A stretch of 17,885 nucleotides of DNA from an uncultured Porphyromonadaceae bacterium (GCA_900548705.1 URLF01000053.1:1-17885); one strand, 5' to 3'. Numbered from the stretch's first letter, positions 6,224-14,396 are shown. A program made the numbers and translations. The notes: generated from the sequence alone by a model not told the origin.

Positions 6224-7517
6224 AATCGCGCAGAATCCGTTCCACCCGGTCGCGATGTGAGGAGAGCGCGGGGTCGAATATGGTGGCCCATCCGGGCTTT
6301 TGCCGGGAGAGGAAATCTTCGGGAAAATGTTGCCGGAGGGAATCGAACGCCGAGGCGATCCGGCGGGTCATCTCGTAAATGGCAACCGACATCCGGGATG
6401 CCCTGACATTGCGGGGCAACGACTCGTCGGCGGCCAATATAGCCAGGGAGTCTGTCGGCGATTTCAGTTCATTCAGCAGGGTTTTGACAATGGCGGCGTG
6501 TTCAGCTTCCAGTGCCGGATTATGTGGAGGGTCGGTAGTGGCATGAAGGAAATTGTCACGGTCGGGGCTGGCGGGAGCGGCGGACACGGAATCCGGAAAT
6601 GATAATGCCGACATGGCGGGATGGGTGACCGCCGAAGATGCCAGGTCAGGCAACTCTTTTTCCGGATGGCGGGGGAGGAATATCAACAATGCCGCAAGCA
6701 ATGCCACGGCGGCAACCGTCCCCATGACAGCTATGCCGCGCTTCGTCCGTCTCACCATATCGAGAAGCACCCCTGCGTCGGCGGGACGTCGGGCCGGGTC
6801 TCCGGTCAGGGCTTTCCGCGCCACTCGCCGCAATGTCCGGCCGGGACGCATCTCGCTTATGAGCATTCCGAGACTCCAGACATCCGCCTTGGGGTCGCAT
6901 CTGTAACCGGGCAGGAACTGCTCGGGCGCACCGTAACGGCGGTTGCCGCCTACGGTTTTGAACATCGCTTCCCCGGCGCAGTCGCTCATTCCGAAGTCGA
7001 TGATTTTCATACGGATGTCTCCGCCGTTGACCGACACCATCACATTCTCGGGTTTCAGGTCGAGATGGCACACACCTTTTGAATGGATATAGGCTGCCCC
7101 CTCAAGGAGCCGCATGGCTGCCTCCGAACGTTGGGCACGTGTGGCATGTTGGAGAAAGTCCCCGAGCATCTCCCCTTCGGCCAGCTCCATCATCAGCGCG
7201 AGACCGGTCTGCGGATTCTCCTCCAGTCCCGCCGCCCTGACCACTCCCGGATGGTTGAGCCGCAGCAGTATCTGGTATTCCTTCCGTAGTCGCAGGCGGC
7301 TCTCGGCCAGGTCGCGGTGGCTTTCGTCGAGCTATTTGGCGAACCACACGACCCCATGGCGCGTCACCCGGCCAATCACCGAATGGCCGTGACGGGCTGT
7401 CTCGACGTAACGGTCAACACCCCCGAGAGCGGCAACGCTGTCGCGGGGACACAACTCTGACGAACTTTCCGAAAAATCTGAATCCGCACGCAAATATACG
7501 CATTTATGCAGATTCAT
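6198..7517 (-). pseudogene. Membrane-anchored Ser/Thr protein kinase, amber-interrupted
   Basis: Read from 7517, the frame gives 439 codons with one internal TAG at 7334-7332 (codon 62). Before it lies GVVWFAK, whose Lys61 is the likely beta-3 ATP-binding lysine. After it come a helix-C-like RKEYQIL, the catalytic loop HLDLKPEN (about 151-158, HLD in place of HRD), DFG (174-176), APE (197-199) and DVWSLG, so all C-lobe motifs of a eukaryotic-type kinase are intact. A single membrane span follows at about 262-281 (IAVMGTVAAVALLAALLIF), then about 155 probably periplasmic residues. The glycine loop is degenerate. A CAG-to-TAG change would explain the stop. Restart at ATG 7244 would give a 348-residue product without the lysine. 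The true start may lie downstream of 7517: a TATATTTG box sits at 7498-7491, inside the reading frame. Confidence 0.8.
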
Positions 7518-7598
7518 GCCCCCTCCGCTCCATTTTTACCACTGAAAAAGAACCAAAAATGAACCTGTGGCGACCTTCCCGCGTGGTGTACTATTTCA

Positions 7599-7606
7599 TA
7601 ATTTTG
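7599..7606 (+). promoter_or_regulatory. Putative -7 box for the DUF6175 gene run
   Basis: TAATTTTG matches TAnnTTTG. It lies 65 bases upstream of the ATG at 7671 that opens a signal-peptide-like stretch. No good TTTG is seen 20 bp further upstream. The box sits in the divergent region between the kinase and the DUF6175 gene. Confidence 0.4.
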
Positions 7607-7670
7607 CAGACGGATAGAAATACTTAATCATTATGCCCCTTGTGTCGCAGCGTGGAGGCCAGACAATTCA

Positions 7671-7877
7671 ATGCGTGGCATAATGATTTTTTTGATTAAC
7701 AGGGCCGCGCAGGCCATTCATCATCGACCAAGCCATCAAGACCTCAGACAACCATAGGACGACCGCGGATGCCCTTGCCGCCGACTGCCGGGAGACTCCC
7801 CGCCAGCAGATGGTGCATATGGGGAGTCTTGTCCGCGAGGTCTTCGACCGCCAAGATAGGACGCAAACCCATAATCA
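7671..7877 (+). pseudogene. Frameshifted 5' end of the DUF6175 gene
   Basis: ATG 7671 starts a short signal-peptide-like reading, MRGIMIFLINRAAQA, that runs out of frame to a TAG at 7755. From about 7717 a second frame reads as good protein (FIIDQAIKTSDNHRTTADA, then LVREVFDRQDR near 7850) but has no start. Near 7860 the coding signal passes to the frame of the DUF6175 ORF (RKPIIMVIPEAAW). The simplest account is one original exported protein with a signal peptide whose 5' part has suffered two small indels. The first shift is less certain than the second. Confidence 0.5.
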
Positions 7878-8740
7878 TGGTGATTCCCGAAGCCGCGTGG
7901 CTCAAACAGCAGGGGTGTGTTGACGCATCCGGAAATGTGGATTTCCGTAGGGCGTTGGATTATAGTAATGACCTGCGCAACACCATCGTAATCATCGGCA
8001 GCCTTATGTCGGAGAAAGGTATGGACCTGACTTTGCTTGAGTCGAAACTCGATGAGCTTGATGCCGAGGCTGCCCGTATGGCTGTGGCCACCGGCAAGGA
8101 TGGAGCCGGGCTGCAGACCTCGGAGCTTGATGAATTGTCAAAGGTGGCCAATGCCGACTTCCTGATTGAGGTGGGTATTTTCCCCCATGCCTATGGCCCG
8201 CGCAAACAGTATGAGATACGTATATCCGGGAAAGACACCTCGTCGCTGACCCAGTTTGACAGCCAGACCATAAACAGCTCACCCTCCTCTGCTCCGGTAT
8301 CAGAACTGATAAAGGAGGTGCTGCTCCAGTATATCGACCCGTTTGTCGACAAACTCCACGCTAAATTCGATGACATCTCGCGCAACGGACGCGAGGGATA
8401 CCTCACACTCAAACTTACCGAGGGCTCTCCGCTTGATTTCGAGAGCGAAGTGACTATCGGAGGGGAGAGCGGCGAGCTTGCCGACGCCATCGACATGTGG
8501 CTTGACGAAAATACCGTGAATGGCCAATACACAAAATCGACGGGCAACACCATGACTCTCAAATATGAGCATGTGCGCCTTCCGCTGACCGGAAAGGGTG
8601 CTTTCGGCAAGAAGGAGAAAGCAATCGATGCCGAGCAGTTCGGCAAGAACCTCGGAAAATTCCTCAGCCAGTTCGGACTTTCGACCCGTGTGGAGAAAAT
8701 CGCGCTCGGCAAGGCGTATCTCTACATCGGTGCCCAATAA
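7769..8740 (+). CDS. DUF6175 family protein (5' end disrupted)
   Basis: From about residue 33 the product reads KPIIMVIPEAAWLKQQG, which I recognise as the conserved opening of DUF6175 proteins (KPTxMVxPSxxW). The body agrees with the family as I remember it: DLRNTIVIIGSLMSEKG, LLESKLDELDAEAAR, ADFLIEVG, LLQYIDPFVDKLHAKFDD, NGREGYLTLKL, ADAIDMWLDENTVNGQY and a C-terminal GKAYLYIG. The first 32 residues from the ATG at 7769 do not look like protein and give no signal peptide, whereas family members are usually exported; the real 5' end seems frameshifted. Internal translation from ATG 7877 (MVIPEA) would still produce the core, but without export. Family function is unknown. The gene heads a run of exported-protein genes, 31 bp before the next. 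Confidence 0.75.
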   Translation: MPLPPTAGRLPASRWCIWGVLSARSSTAKIGRKPIIMVIPEAAWLKQQGCVDASGNVDFRRALDYSNDLRNTIVIIGSLMSEKGMDLTLLESKLDELDAEAARMAVATGKDGAGLQTSELDELSKVANADFLIEVGIFPHAYGPRKQYEIRISGKDTSSLTQFDSQTINSSPSSAPVSELIKEVLLQYIDPFVDKLHAKFDDISRNGREGYLTLKLTEGSPLDFESEVTIGGESGELADAIDMWLDENTVNGQYTKSTGNTMTLKYEHVRLPLTGKGAFGKKEKAIDAEQFGKNLGKFLSQFGLSTRVEKIALGKAYLYIGAQ

Positions 8741-8771
8741 CGCCAGACATACAATCAATCTTTAAGGTATC

Positions 8772-9749
8772 ATGAAACTTTTAAAGCACATAATCATTGG
8801 TGTGGTTCTTGCAAGCCCGGTAATTGCCACAGCCCAGAATTCCGATGGCGGCGAAGCTCCCCTGAGCCTGAATGTCTACATACCCGACAATGCCGGCATC
8901 CCGGAGACAGCGGCCCGCAATCTTGAGGCCAAGCTTTCCCATGCCATAGCCGCAAACGGTTTCGGTTCACAGAGTTTCGATAACCGTTTCGTGATTGTGC
9001 CACGCGCCGAGGTCAACTCCGTGACTGTTACCCCGACCGCTCCTCCGAAGACGGTTGTGGACGGCACATTGTATCTGTATGTCGGTGACGGGGTTACCTC
9101 CACGCTTTTCGCATCCGAGGCATTCCCTGTAAAGGGAATTGGCGGCAATGAATCGCAGGCATTCCTGTCGGCGTTCACGAAAATCAATCCACGCGACCGA
9201 CGGCTTCAGGCTATGCTTGAGACAGGGCGACAGAGGATAAAGGAATATTACGAGCAGCAGTGGCCATCAATGATTAAGGCCGCTGAGGCGGCTTACGGTG
9301 AAGGGAACTACGAAAACGCCCTTTCGATACTCTATTCCATACCGCCGACATGCAAGGGTTACAACCAGGCCATGGATTTGGCGACCCGATATGCCGCCGG
9401 TTACCGCGACAACACAAACGCGTCGCTTCTCACCCAGGCAAGGGCGGCATGGAGCCAGGCTCCGAACGAACAGGGGGCGGCTGAGGCCATGAAGATAATT
9501 GCCCAGATAGACCCTGCATCATCATCCGCCGCTGGAGCCACCACCCTATGCAACGAGATAAAGAACCGCCTGAAACAGGTGGATGACCGGGAATGGCAAG
9601 AAGCTGTGGCTGCCGAGAAAGCCGCGCGGGAGCTTGCCGCCAAGCGGGAGGCCAACGCATCGGCCGAACGACGCGCAGCCATAAAAGCTGCCGGTGAGGT
9701 GGCCAAGGCCTATGCCTCGCGCCCTGTCTACCATATAGGATGGTGGTGA
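8772..9749 (+). CDS. Secreted conserved Bacteroidales protein of unknown function
   Basis: The 325-residue product has a Sec signal peptide (MKLLKHIIIGVVLASPVIATAQ), and TAAGG lies 5 to 9 bases upstream of the start. The N-terminal domain (about 30-150) begins LSLNVYIPDN and includes NRFVIVPRAEV, VTPTAPPKTVVDGTLYLYVGDG and FPVKGIGGNE, a pattern I recall from widespread uncharacterised Bacteroidetes proteins, sometimes beside DUF6175. The segment at about 150-270 is helical and TPR-like (AAEAAYGEGNYENALSILYS). The C-terminus is an alanine/arginine-rich helix (about 275-312) ending in an aromatic tail (YHIGWW). It probably acts in the periplasm or at the outer membrane. It is part of the run from DUF6175 to the outer-membrane protein at 9823. 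Confidence 0.7.
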   Translation: MKLLKHIIIGVVLASPVIATAQNSDGGEAPLSLNVYIPDNAGIPETAARNLEAKLSHAIAANGFGSQSFDNRFVIVPRAEVNSVTVTPTAPPKTVVDGTLYLYVGDGVTSTLFASEAFPVKGIGGNESQAFLSAFTKINPRDRRLQAMLETGRQRIKEYYEQQWPSMIKAAEAAYGEGNYENALSILYSIPPTCKGYNQAMDLATRYAAGYRDNTNASLLTQARAAWSQAPNEQGAAEAMKIIAQIDPASSSAAGATTLCNEIKNRLKQVDDREWQEAVAAEKAARELAAKREANASAERRAAIKAAGEVAKAYASRPVYHIGWW

Positions 9750-9822
9750 TGCCTGTCAATCTCCTCCTCACAATCAATCACACATCAAAATTTCATATCA
9801 CATCTTCTTTAATCAACTTATT

Positions 9823-11391
9823 ATGACAAGGAAAAGCGTATTGTTCATGCTTGCCGTAATCTGGGCATCCCTTTCGGCTTATGCCGGTGGTGACAAGCTC
9901 TATTTCGGCGCGACTGAAACCATTCCCGGTGTTACGATTATCTCAACAAAAGCGAACTCCGATCCCGCTTCCCCGAAATACCAGAAGGAGGAAAGTCTCA
10001 AGAGAGCCAAATTCTCTCCTTACTGCGTGTATTTCAACAACGGAACAGACAATGATAAAACAGCTTCTCTCCCCTCGCCGAAATATGTGCTTGGAAAGGT
10101 TTACCAGGAGCTGGAACAGCGTGTCTACAAAAGTTCCACACGTTCTGCCCGCGAAAACGCGGATGCCGTGCAGCTGGGCAAGATGGATCTTTCTCAGAAC
10201 ATGCAGACCACACAGAGCGTGTTGGCCAACAACTACGTCATTATGCTTGACAATCGTCCCGATGGCAAGAGGGGAACACAGTGGACCCTTTACCGTCTGG
10301 ACGTGCCTGCTGACTGCGCCAGCCTGATGATTCAGAACAATGGTTCCACCAAGGGAATCAATGCTACCTGGGTGAAGGAAAAGACCGGTGTCTTCAAAGA
10401 CAGCTGGGATCTTGAGAAAGACCGTGAGAAATTCTCGCAGGCATGTCCGGTGTTTGCCCTCGGAGCGCAGGTGGTCGACACCAAGAGCCATAACACCGCT
10501 GCCCGAATCGGTACCGGCGACCTCGCCTCACTCTCTTCCGGCGACCGTTTCTATGCCTACCGCACTGTCCTTGATGAGAAGACCGAACAGCCTGTCTCCA
10601 AACGTATCGGTGTGATGCGCGCCATCAAGATTTCCCACTCCTCCATGCGCGACACCAACAATGACTCGACTCTTTTCGTGCAGATTGCAGGCCGTCGCAC
10701 CCCTTCGTCAAATTATGGCGACGTTCTGGTCTATACTCCCGACAAACGTATGGCCACCGGTGTGGCCGGGACATTCCAGAAAGGTATGGTCGGAGCCAAG
10801 GTTGATTTTGACTGGATGGTGAACATGTCTCGTATGGGATTCGCCGGTTATGCCATGGCTTCGCTGGGTGTGAAGGTTCCCTACAAGAATGTCGGCGACT
10901 GGTATATCCTCGACTCGGAGGGTGAGAAAGAGCAGAAACACCTGACCGGGCTGCTTTCAAAGGTGGACCATATCATTGTTCCTTATCTTCGTCTCGGTTA
11001 TGGTCTCGGTTTCCATTTCTGGCACAGCTTTGAAATCCGTCCTTATGTGATGATTGGGGCGGAGCTGCCTATGCTCCTCACTGCCAGCGGTACTGTCGAG
11101 CCTACCATGGATATGGAATCCCAGATATTCTGTCCTTACGGCTTCCGCAAAGAGGAACCCACCATCGACGAGCTTACCCGTTCCGTAGGGCTCAACGTTT
11201 CCGGAACCGCCGGTGTGCGCTTCACCCTCAATATCAGTTATCCCCTTCAGGTCTATGCCGGAGCGGAGTATACTTACGGCTATCTCACAACCGACTGGGA
11301 GAAAGACCTCAACGATATGATTATGAAGCCTATCGGAATAAACATGAAATCCAATTTCGGATTGTATGCCGGCCTGAAGTGGTGTTTCTGA
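9823..11391 (+). CDS. Putative outer-membrane protein
   Basis: The 522-residue product starts with a Sec signal peptide (MTRKSVLFMLAVIWASLSAYA). Residues about 25-320 form an uncharacterised soluble-looking domain. The last 180 or so residues alternate polar and hydrophobic positions as barrel strands do (VPYLRLGYGLGFHFW, FEIRPYVMIGAEL, VSGTAGVRFTLNISY, QVYAGAEYTYGYL), and the chain ends FGLYAGLKWCF with a C-terminal phenylalanine, the usual signal for outer-membrane barrel assembly. I read it as a small outer-membrane beta-barrel with a large N-terminal domain. It lies 73 bp after the preceding gene and is followed by a hairpin that may partly terminate transcription. Function unknown. Confidence 0.7.
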   Translation: MTRKSVLFMLAVIWASLSAYAGGDKLYFGATETIPGVTIISTKANSDPASPKYQKEESLKRAKFSPYCVYFNNGTDNDKTASLPSPKYVLGKVYQELEQRVYKSSTRSARENADAVQLGKMDLSQNMQTTQSVLANNYVIMLDNRPDGKRGTQWTLYRLDVPADCASLMIQNNGSTKGINATWVKEKTGVFKDSWDLEKDREKFSQACPVFALGAQVVDTKSHNTAARIGTGDLASLSSGDRFYAYRTVLDEKTEQPVSKRIGVMRAIKISHSSMRDTNNDSTLFVQIAGRRTPSSNYGDVLVYTPDKRMATGVAGTFQKGMVGAKVDFDWMVNMSRMGFAGYAMASLGVKVPYKNVGDWYILDSEGEKEQKHLTGLLSKVDHIIVPYLRLGYGLGFHFWHSFEIRPYVMIGAELPMLLTASGTVEPTMDMESQIFCPYGFRKEEPTIDELTRSVGLNVSGTAGVRFTLNISYPLQVYAGAEYTYGYLTTDWEKDLNDMIMKPIGINMKSNFGLYAGLKWCF

Positions 11392-11434
11392 TTCCTGCTG
11401 TCAGGTCTCCAATATCGATATAAACAATAAGCCG

Positions 11435-11494
11435 CAGAGAGAATCCCGCAAGTCTTTTACCTGGCTTCCTGGATTCTCTCTGTCATTATTTCAT
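11435..11494 (+). terminator. Hairpin with U-rich tail after the outer-membrane protein gene
   Basis: CAGAGAGAATCC (11435-11446) pairs perfectly with GGATTCTCTCTG (11471-11482) across a 24-base loop and is followed by the T-rich TCATTATTTCATTT. It separates the outer-membrane protein gene from the multi-pass membrane protein gene, so readthrough would decide how much of the latter is made from the upstream promoter. Confidence 0.6.
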
Positions 11495-11510
11495 TTCACA
11501 ACTAATTACC

Positions 11511-12473
11511 ATGACTATCTTCAAAAAACCACAAAACCCTTCGGAGGGCATCAGGCTTGCGTTCTATGGTGTCCTCCTGTCAATCATTTTCGGTATCGGA
11601 TCGATGGTTTATTACAACGTTGCCAAAGATTTGTACCAGTCGCGTATTGAGCAGGCGGGGCAGAACATGACCAAGGAATTTATGGCTACCGGCAGGGAAT
11701 ATTCCTCGAAGCTCTCTGACATCGGCACAGATGCCAGCAATGACCTCGCAACCGGGAACTTCGACATGTCCTCATACTCCGACAGAGGGGATGACGCTCT
11801 TGGCACGGCTATGGCGCAGGGACAGCAGACTATGGCAAACGGTGCGGCATCTGTCAGTGAGGCCCAGGAAAAACTCAGGAGGGATTTCACCATCTCAAAG
11901 GTTTTGAATTATCTGGCGTTTCTGATAGCTATGGTGGCATGTGTGTATGGTATGGTGCAGGTAAACAAACTGAAGAAAACAAGTGGTGAACCGGTTGCGG
12001 GCGCGTCCTCCATAAATTGGACATTCATCCTCTTCGCGGTGGCCGCATTGGTTTCGTTGAGTTCTCCGGTGGGTATATCTTGCCGTGTGTCAATCGGGAA
12101 TGACACCGGCGAGCGTATCGCCCTGCTGACCACCATCCTGAGTGTGATGCTTTTTATTCCCGGACTGATATTGTGGTTCGTGGGAAAGAAGGAACTGAAA
12201 GTGACTCGGCCCCGCACTGTTGCCGCTCCGGTCGCATCGCCTGTCGCCGTGGCTGCTGAAACCCCGGTGTCCGCTCCTGCATCCCCCAACCAGTTCCGGA
12301 CTCTGACGATTGTCATTGCCGTTGCTGCCGCTATTATCATTGGCCTGCTGTGTGCCATCCTTATCCGGGCGGCCAATAATCAGTTCCCGGCGCAGAAACA
12401 GTCACTTCCCGAGGCCGCTGTTCCTGAGGCATTGGTCGAAGATGAGGTGGTGGAGGAGATACCGAGATCGTAG
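11511..12473 (+). CDS. Multi-pass membrane protein, C-terminus cut by frameshift
   Basis: The 320-residue product has five predicted membrane spans, near residues 14-36, 131-151, 168-190, 203-225 and 263-287. A large polar loop (about 40-130) lies between spans 1 and 2, and an alanine/proline-rich linker (VAAPVASPVAVAAE) precedes span 5. After span 5 the acidic tail EALVEDEVVEE runs into IPRS and a stop. The next frame continues as good protein (DTEIVESTPTTDYPRSGEY) without its own start, so the original gene was longer by about 120 residues. No family is recognised. The layout, a membrane bundle with a C-terminal outside domain, suggests a scaffold or sensor in the envelope cluster. Confidence 0.65.
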   Translation: MTIFKKPQNPSEGIRLAFYGVLLSIIFGIGSMVYYNVAKDLYQSRIEQAGQNMTKEFMATGREYSSKLSDIGTDASNDLATGNFDMSSYSDRGDDALGTAMAQGQQTMANGAASVSEAQEKLRRDFTISKVLNYLAFLIAMVACVYGMVQVNKLKKTSGEPVAGASSINWTFILFAVAALVSLSSPVGISCRVSIGNDTGERIALLTTILSVMLFIPGLILWFVGKKELKVTRPRTVAAPVASPVAVAAETPVSAPASPNQFRTLTIVIAVAAAIIIGLLCAILIRAANNQFPAQKQSLPEAAVPEALVEDEVVEEIPRS

Positions 12474-12817
12474 AGTCAACCCCCACAACCGATTATCCCC
12501 GTAGCGGCGAGTATGAACTGCACGGAACCATCGCCGGAAAGAATGTGGAGGTGTGGTTTGATGTCAACACATATGGCAACTTGACAGGTGCATATAAATA
12601 TACTGCCAACAACTCTTCAGAAAATCTCCGTCTGTCAGGCTCTTTTGACTTTCCTGATACTCTTGTCGTCGACGAATACTACGATGATGAGCAGACCGGT
12701 CTTTGGAAACTCAAATTCACCAGCAGCAACACACTGGAAGGAACGATTATAAACACAAAAGGTAACGAATACCCGATACACCTTGTTGTCATCAGCTACA
12801 ACAGTTATGAGGAATGA
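12458..12817 (+). pseudogene. Detached C-terminal domain of the multi-pass membrane protein
   Basis: This is the continuation, one frame off, of the gene at 11511. From 12458 it reads DTEIVESTPTTDYPRSGEYE and then a beta-rich domain, LHGTIAGKNVEVWFDVNTYG, LTGAYKYTANN and LRLSGSF. The YELHGTI...GxYxY pattern resembles small beta-sandwich or lipocalin-like domains often exported in Bacteroidetes. A GTG at 12545 could start a 90-residue fragment, but that would drop the first conserved strand. Restoring one G in the GGAGGAGA stretch near 12456 fuses the two parts without other change. Confidence 0.65.
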
Positions 12818-12839
12818 CGAAAATCCTGTGTTTTAAGCG

Positions 12840-12896
12840 AGGACGGCATCGAGACCGGTTTTGAGGCCACCCGATGCCGTCCTTCTTGTTCCATTT
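12840..12896 (+). terminator. Strong intrinsic terminator closing the cluster
   Basis: AGGACGGCATCG (12840-12851) pairs perfectly with CGATGCCGTCCT (12872-12883), with a 20-base loop, followed by TCTTGTTCCATTT. It lies 22 bp after the last stop of the envelope cluster. Confidence 0.75.
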
Positions 12897-12974
12897 TAAG
12901 GTGCTATGGTTTTGTATGGCAACGGCTGAACCCTATACCGACGCATATGTTTTTATTAAATAAAGCGCATATGT

Positions 12975-13976
12975 ATGTTACTCGATATCCTGTTATTTCT
13001 GCTTGGGCTCGCGATGGTCGTGGCCGGCGGTAATTACCTTACCGACGGGGCCACGGTGATTGCACGCAAGATGCATGTCTCCGGCCTCGTGATAGGGCTT
13101 ACGGTGGTCGCTTTCGGTTCTTCGGCCCCCGACCTTGTGGTGTGCCTGATGTCTACAATACGGGATCATTCGCAGTTGGCGCTGGGCGATGTGGTCGGCG
13201 CGAATATTTTCGACATCCTGTTGGTGGTGGGGATTGTGGCCGTGATAAGGCCGATCTCAATAACATCCGACATGCAGTGGAAAGGATTGCCGATGGTCGT
13301 GCTGGCTTCGCTAGCGCTCTTTTTCTGCAGCGATGACAGGTTGTTCGACGGTGCCGCGACAGATAGCATTGACCGCACTGACGGACTGATGTTCCTGCTC
13401 TTTTTCGTGATATTCATGGTCTACACCTTCGATATGAGCCGCCAGGCACCGGCAACCCCGAGTGTGCAGAAAGGTGGTCCCGACCAGCCGGCCAGCACTC
13501 CCGTAAGCCGACGGCAACTTATTATCGCCATAGTAAGCGTTGTGGCGAGTCTCGCTGCACTTTTCTTCGGGGGAGACTGGCTCGTTGACGGAGCTTCGGG
13601 GATAGCACACCGCGCAGGACTCTCGGAAGGCCTTATCGGTCTCACGATAGTGGGATTCGGTGGCTCCGTGCCTGATCTCGTCACCTCGGTTGTAGCGGCC
13701 ATGAAACGACAGCCCGGGCTTGCCTTGGGCAATGTGGTAGGGGCATGCGTGTTCAACATCTTTTTCATCTTCGGCATATGCGCCACGGTCAAACCCCTCG
13801 ACACCGGCTCGATTTCCCTCTTCGATTTCTCCGCCCTTGTGGTCGGTGCGCTCGCTGTGTGGGTGTTCGGTGCGATAACAGGCCCAAAGGTAATCAGCCG
13901 CCGCGAAGGCACCGTCCTCATCCTCCTCTACGCCATCTACGCCACCAAACTGATTCTCGACCTTCTCCACCACTGA
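12975..13976 (+). CDS. Na+/Ca2+ antiporter family (CaCA) membrane protein
   Basis: The 333-residue product has the two-fold alpha-repeat architecture of the YrbG/CaCA family: ten or so membrane spans in two halves joined by a polar loop (about 153-180). Alpha-1 contains GLTVVAFGSSAPDLVV (residues 41-56) and GDVVGANIFD (71-80). Alpha-2 contains GLTIVGFGGSVPDLVT (222-237) and GNVVGACVFN (252-261). Family members usually carry GTSxPE with a glutamate that binds the cation in both repeats; here both are aspartate (Asp53, Asp234), and the usual Asn/Asp of the second repeat is Cys258. It probably exchanges Na+ for Ca2+ or another cation across the inner membrane, but selectivity may be altered. It is transcribed alone after the cluster terminator and converges on the HxlR gene. 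Confidence 0.88.
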   Translation: MLLDILLFLLGLAMVVAGGNYLTDGATVIARKMHVSGLVIGLTVVAFGSSAPDLVVCLMSTIRDHSQLALGDVVGANIFDILLVVGIVAVIRPISITSDMQWKGLPMVVLASLALFFCSDDRLFDGAATDSIDRTDGLMFLLFFVIFMVYTFDMSRQAPATPSVQKGGPDQPASTPVSRRQLIIAIVSVVASLAALFFGGDWLVDGASGIAHRAGLSEGLIGLTIVGFGGSVPDLVTSVVAAMKRQPGLALGNVVGACVFNIFFIFGICATVKPLDTGSISLFDFSALVVGALAVWVFGAITGPKVISRREGTVLILLYAIYATKLILDLLHH

Positions 13977-14019
13977 GCGGCGCGTGATTCCGCTGTAACG
14001 GTAATGGCTTCTCTCTTTT

Positions 14020-14370
14020 TCATTTGCCGTGAGATTCCCGGTCCTTGAGAATTGCGGGCATATTCTCTTTTGCCCAGCCAATCAGTGAGGTGATATGTGG
14101 GAGTAAAGAACGGGTACGGTCTGTGATGCTGTATTCCACCCTGGGTGGTATTTCCGCATATGCTGTGCGTCTGACAAGGCCATCCTCCTGAAGCGAACGC
14201 AATGTATTGGTAAGCATTTTCTGGGATATGTCAGGGATTTCCTTGCGCAGTCCATTGAACCGCATTTTCGGGTTTGTGCTCAACGTATACAGTATCAACA
14301 GCGACCATTTATCGCAAAAGCGGGCAATGATGTTTCTTATAGGGCATTCAGGGTATAATTCTTCTTTCAT
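14020..14370 (-). CDS. HxlR family transcriptional regulator
   Basis: The 116-residue product is a typical full-length HxlR winged-helix protein: an N-terminal cysteine in YPECPIRNII (Cys9), WSLLILYTLS, MRFNGLRKEIPDISQKMLT as the recognition region, LRSLQEDGLVRR, and the wing motif IPPRVEYSITD. The conserved N-terminal cysteine is the redox or electrophile sensor in several family members (HypR, QorR, YodB relatives). It is divergent from the NAD(P)-binding protein gene at 14591, the usual arrangement in which an HxlR protein controls an oxidoreductase gene under quinone, aldehyde or disulfide stress. Target and inducer are inferred. Confidence 0.9.
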   Translation of the reverse strand: MKEELYPECPIRNIIARFCDKWSLLILYTLSTNPKMRFNGLRKEIPDISQKMLTNTLRSLQEDGLVRRTAYAEIPPRVEYSITDRTRSLLPHITSLIGWAKENMPAILKDRESHGK

Positions 14371-14396
14371 AACAACGTGTCACTGAAATTACTCTA

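Noticed and set aside
12440..12475. Programmed ribosomal frameshift joining the membrane protein to its C-terminal domain
   Set aside because: No slippery X-XXY-YYZ heptamer and no obvious downstream pseudoknot; a simple one-base loss in GGAGGAGA explains it.
13311..14081. Long antisense frame (256 codons) opposite the antiporter gene
   Set aside because: Its sequence lacks hydrophobic core or motifs and is rich in His/Arg/Glu as expected from the complement of a membrane-protein gene; the plus-strand gene is a clear CaCA protein.
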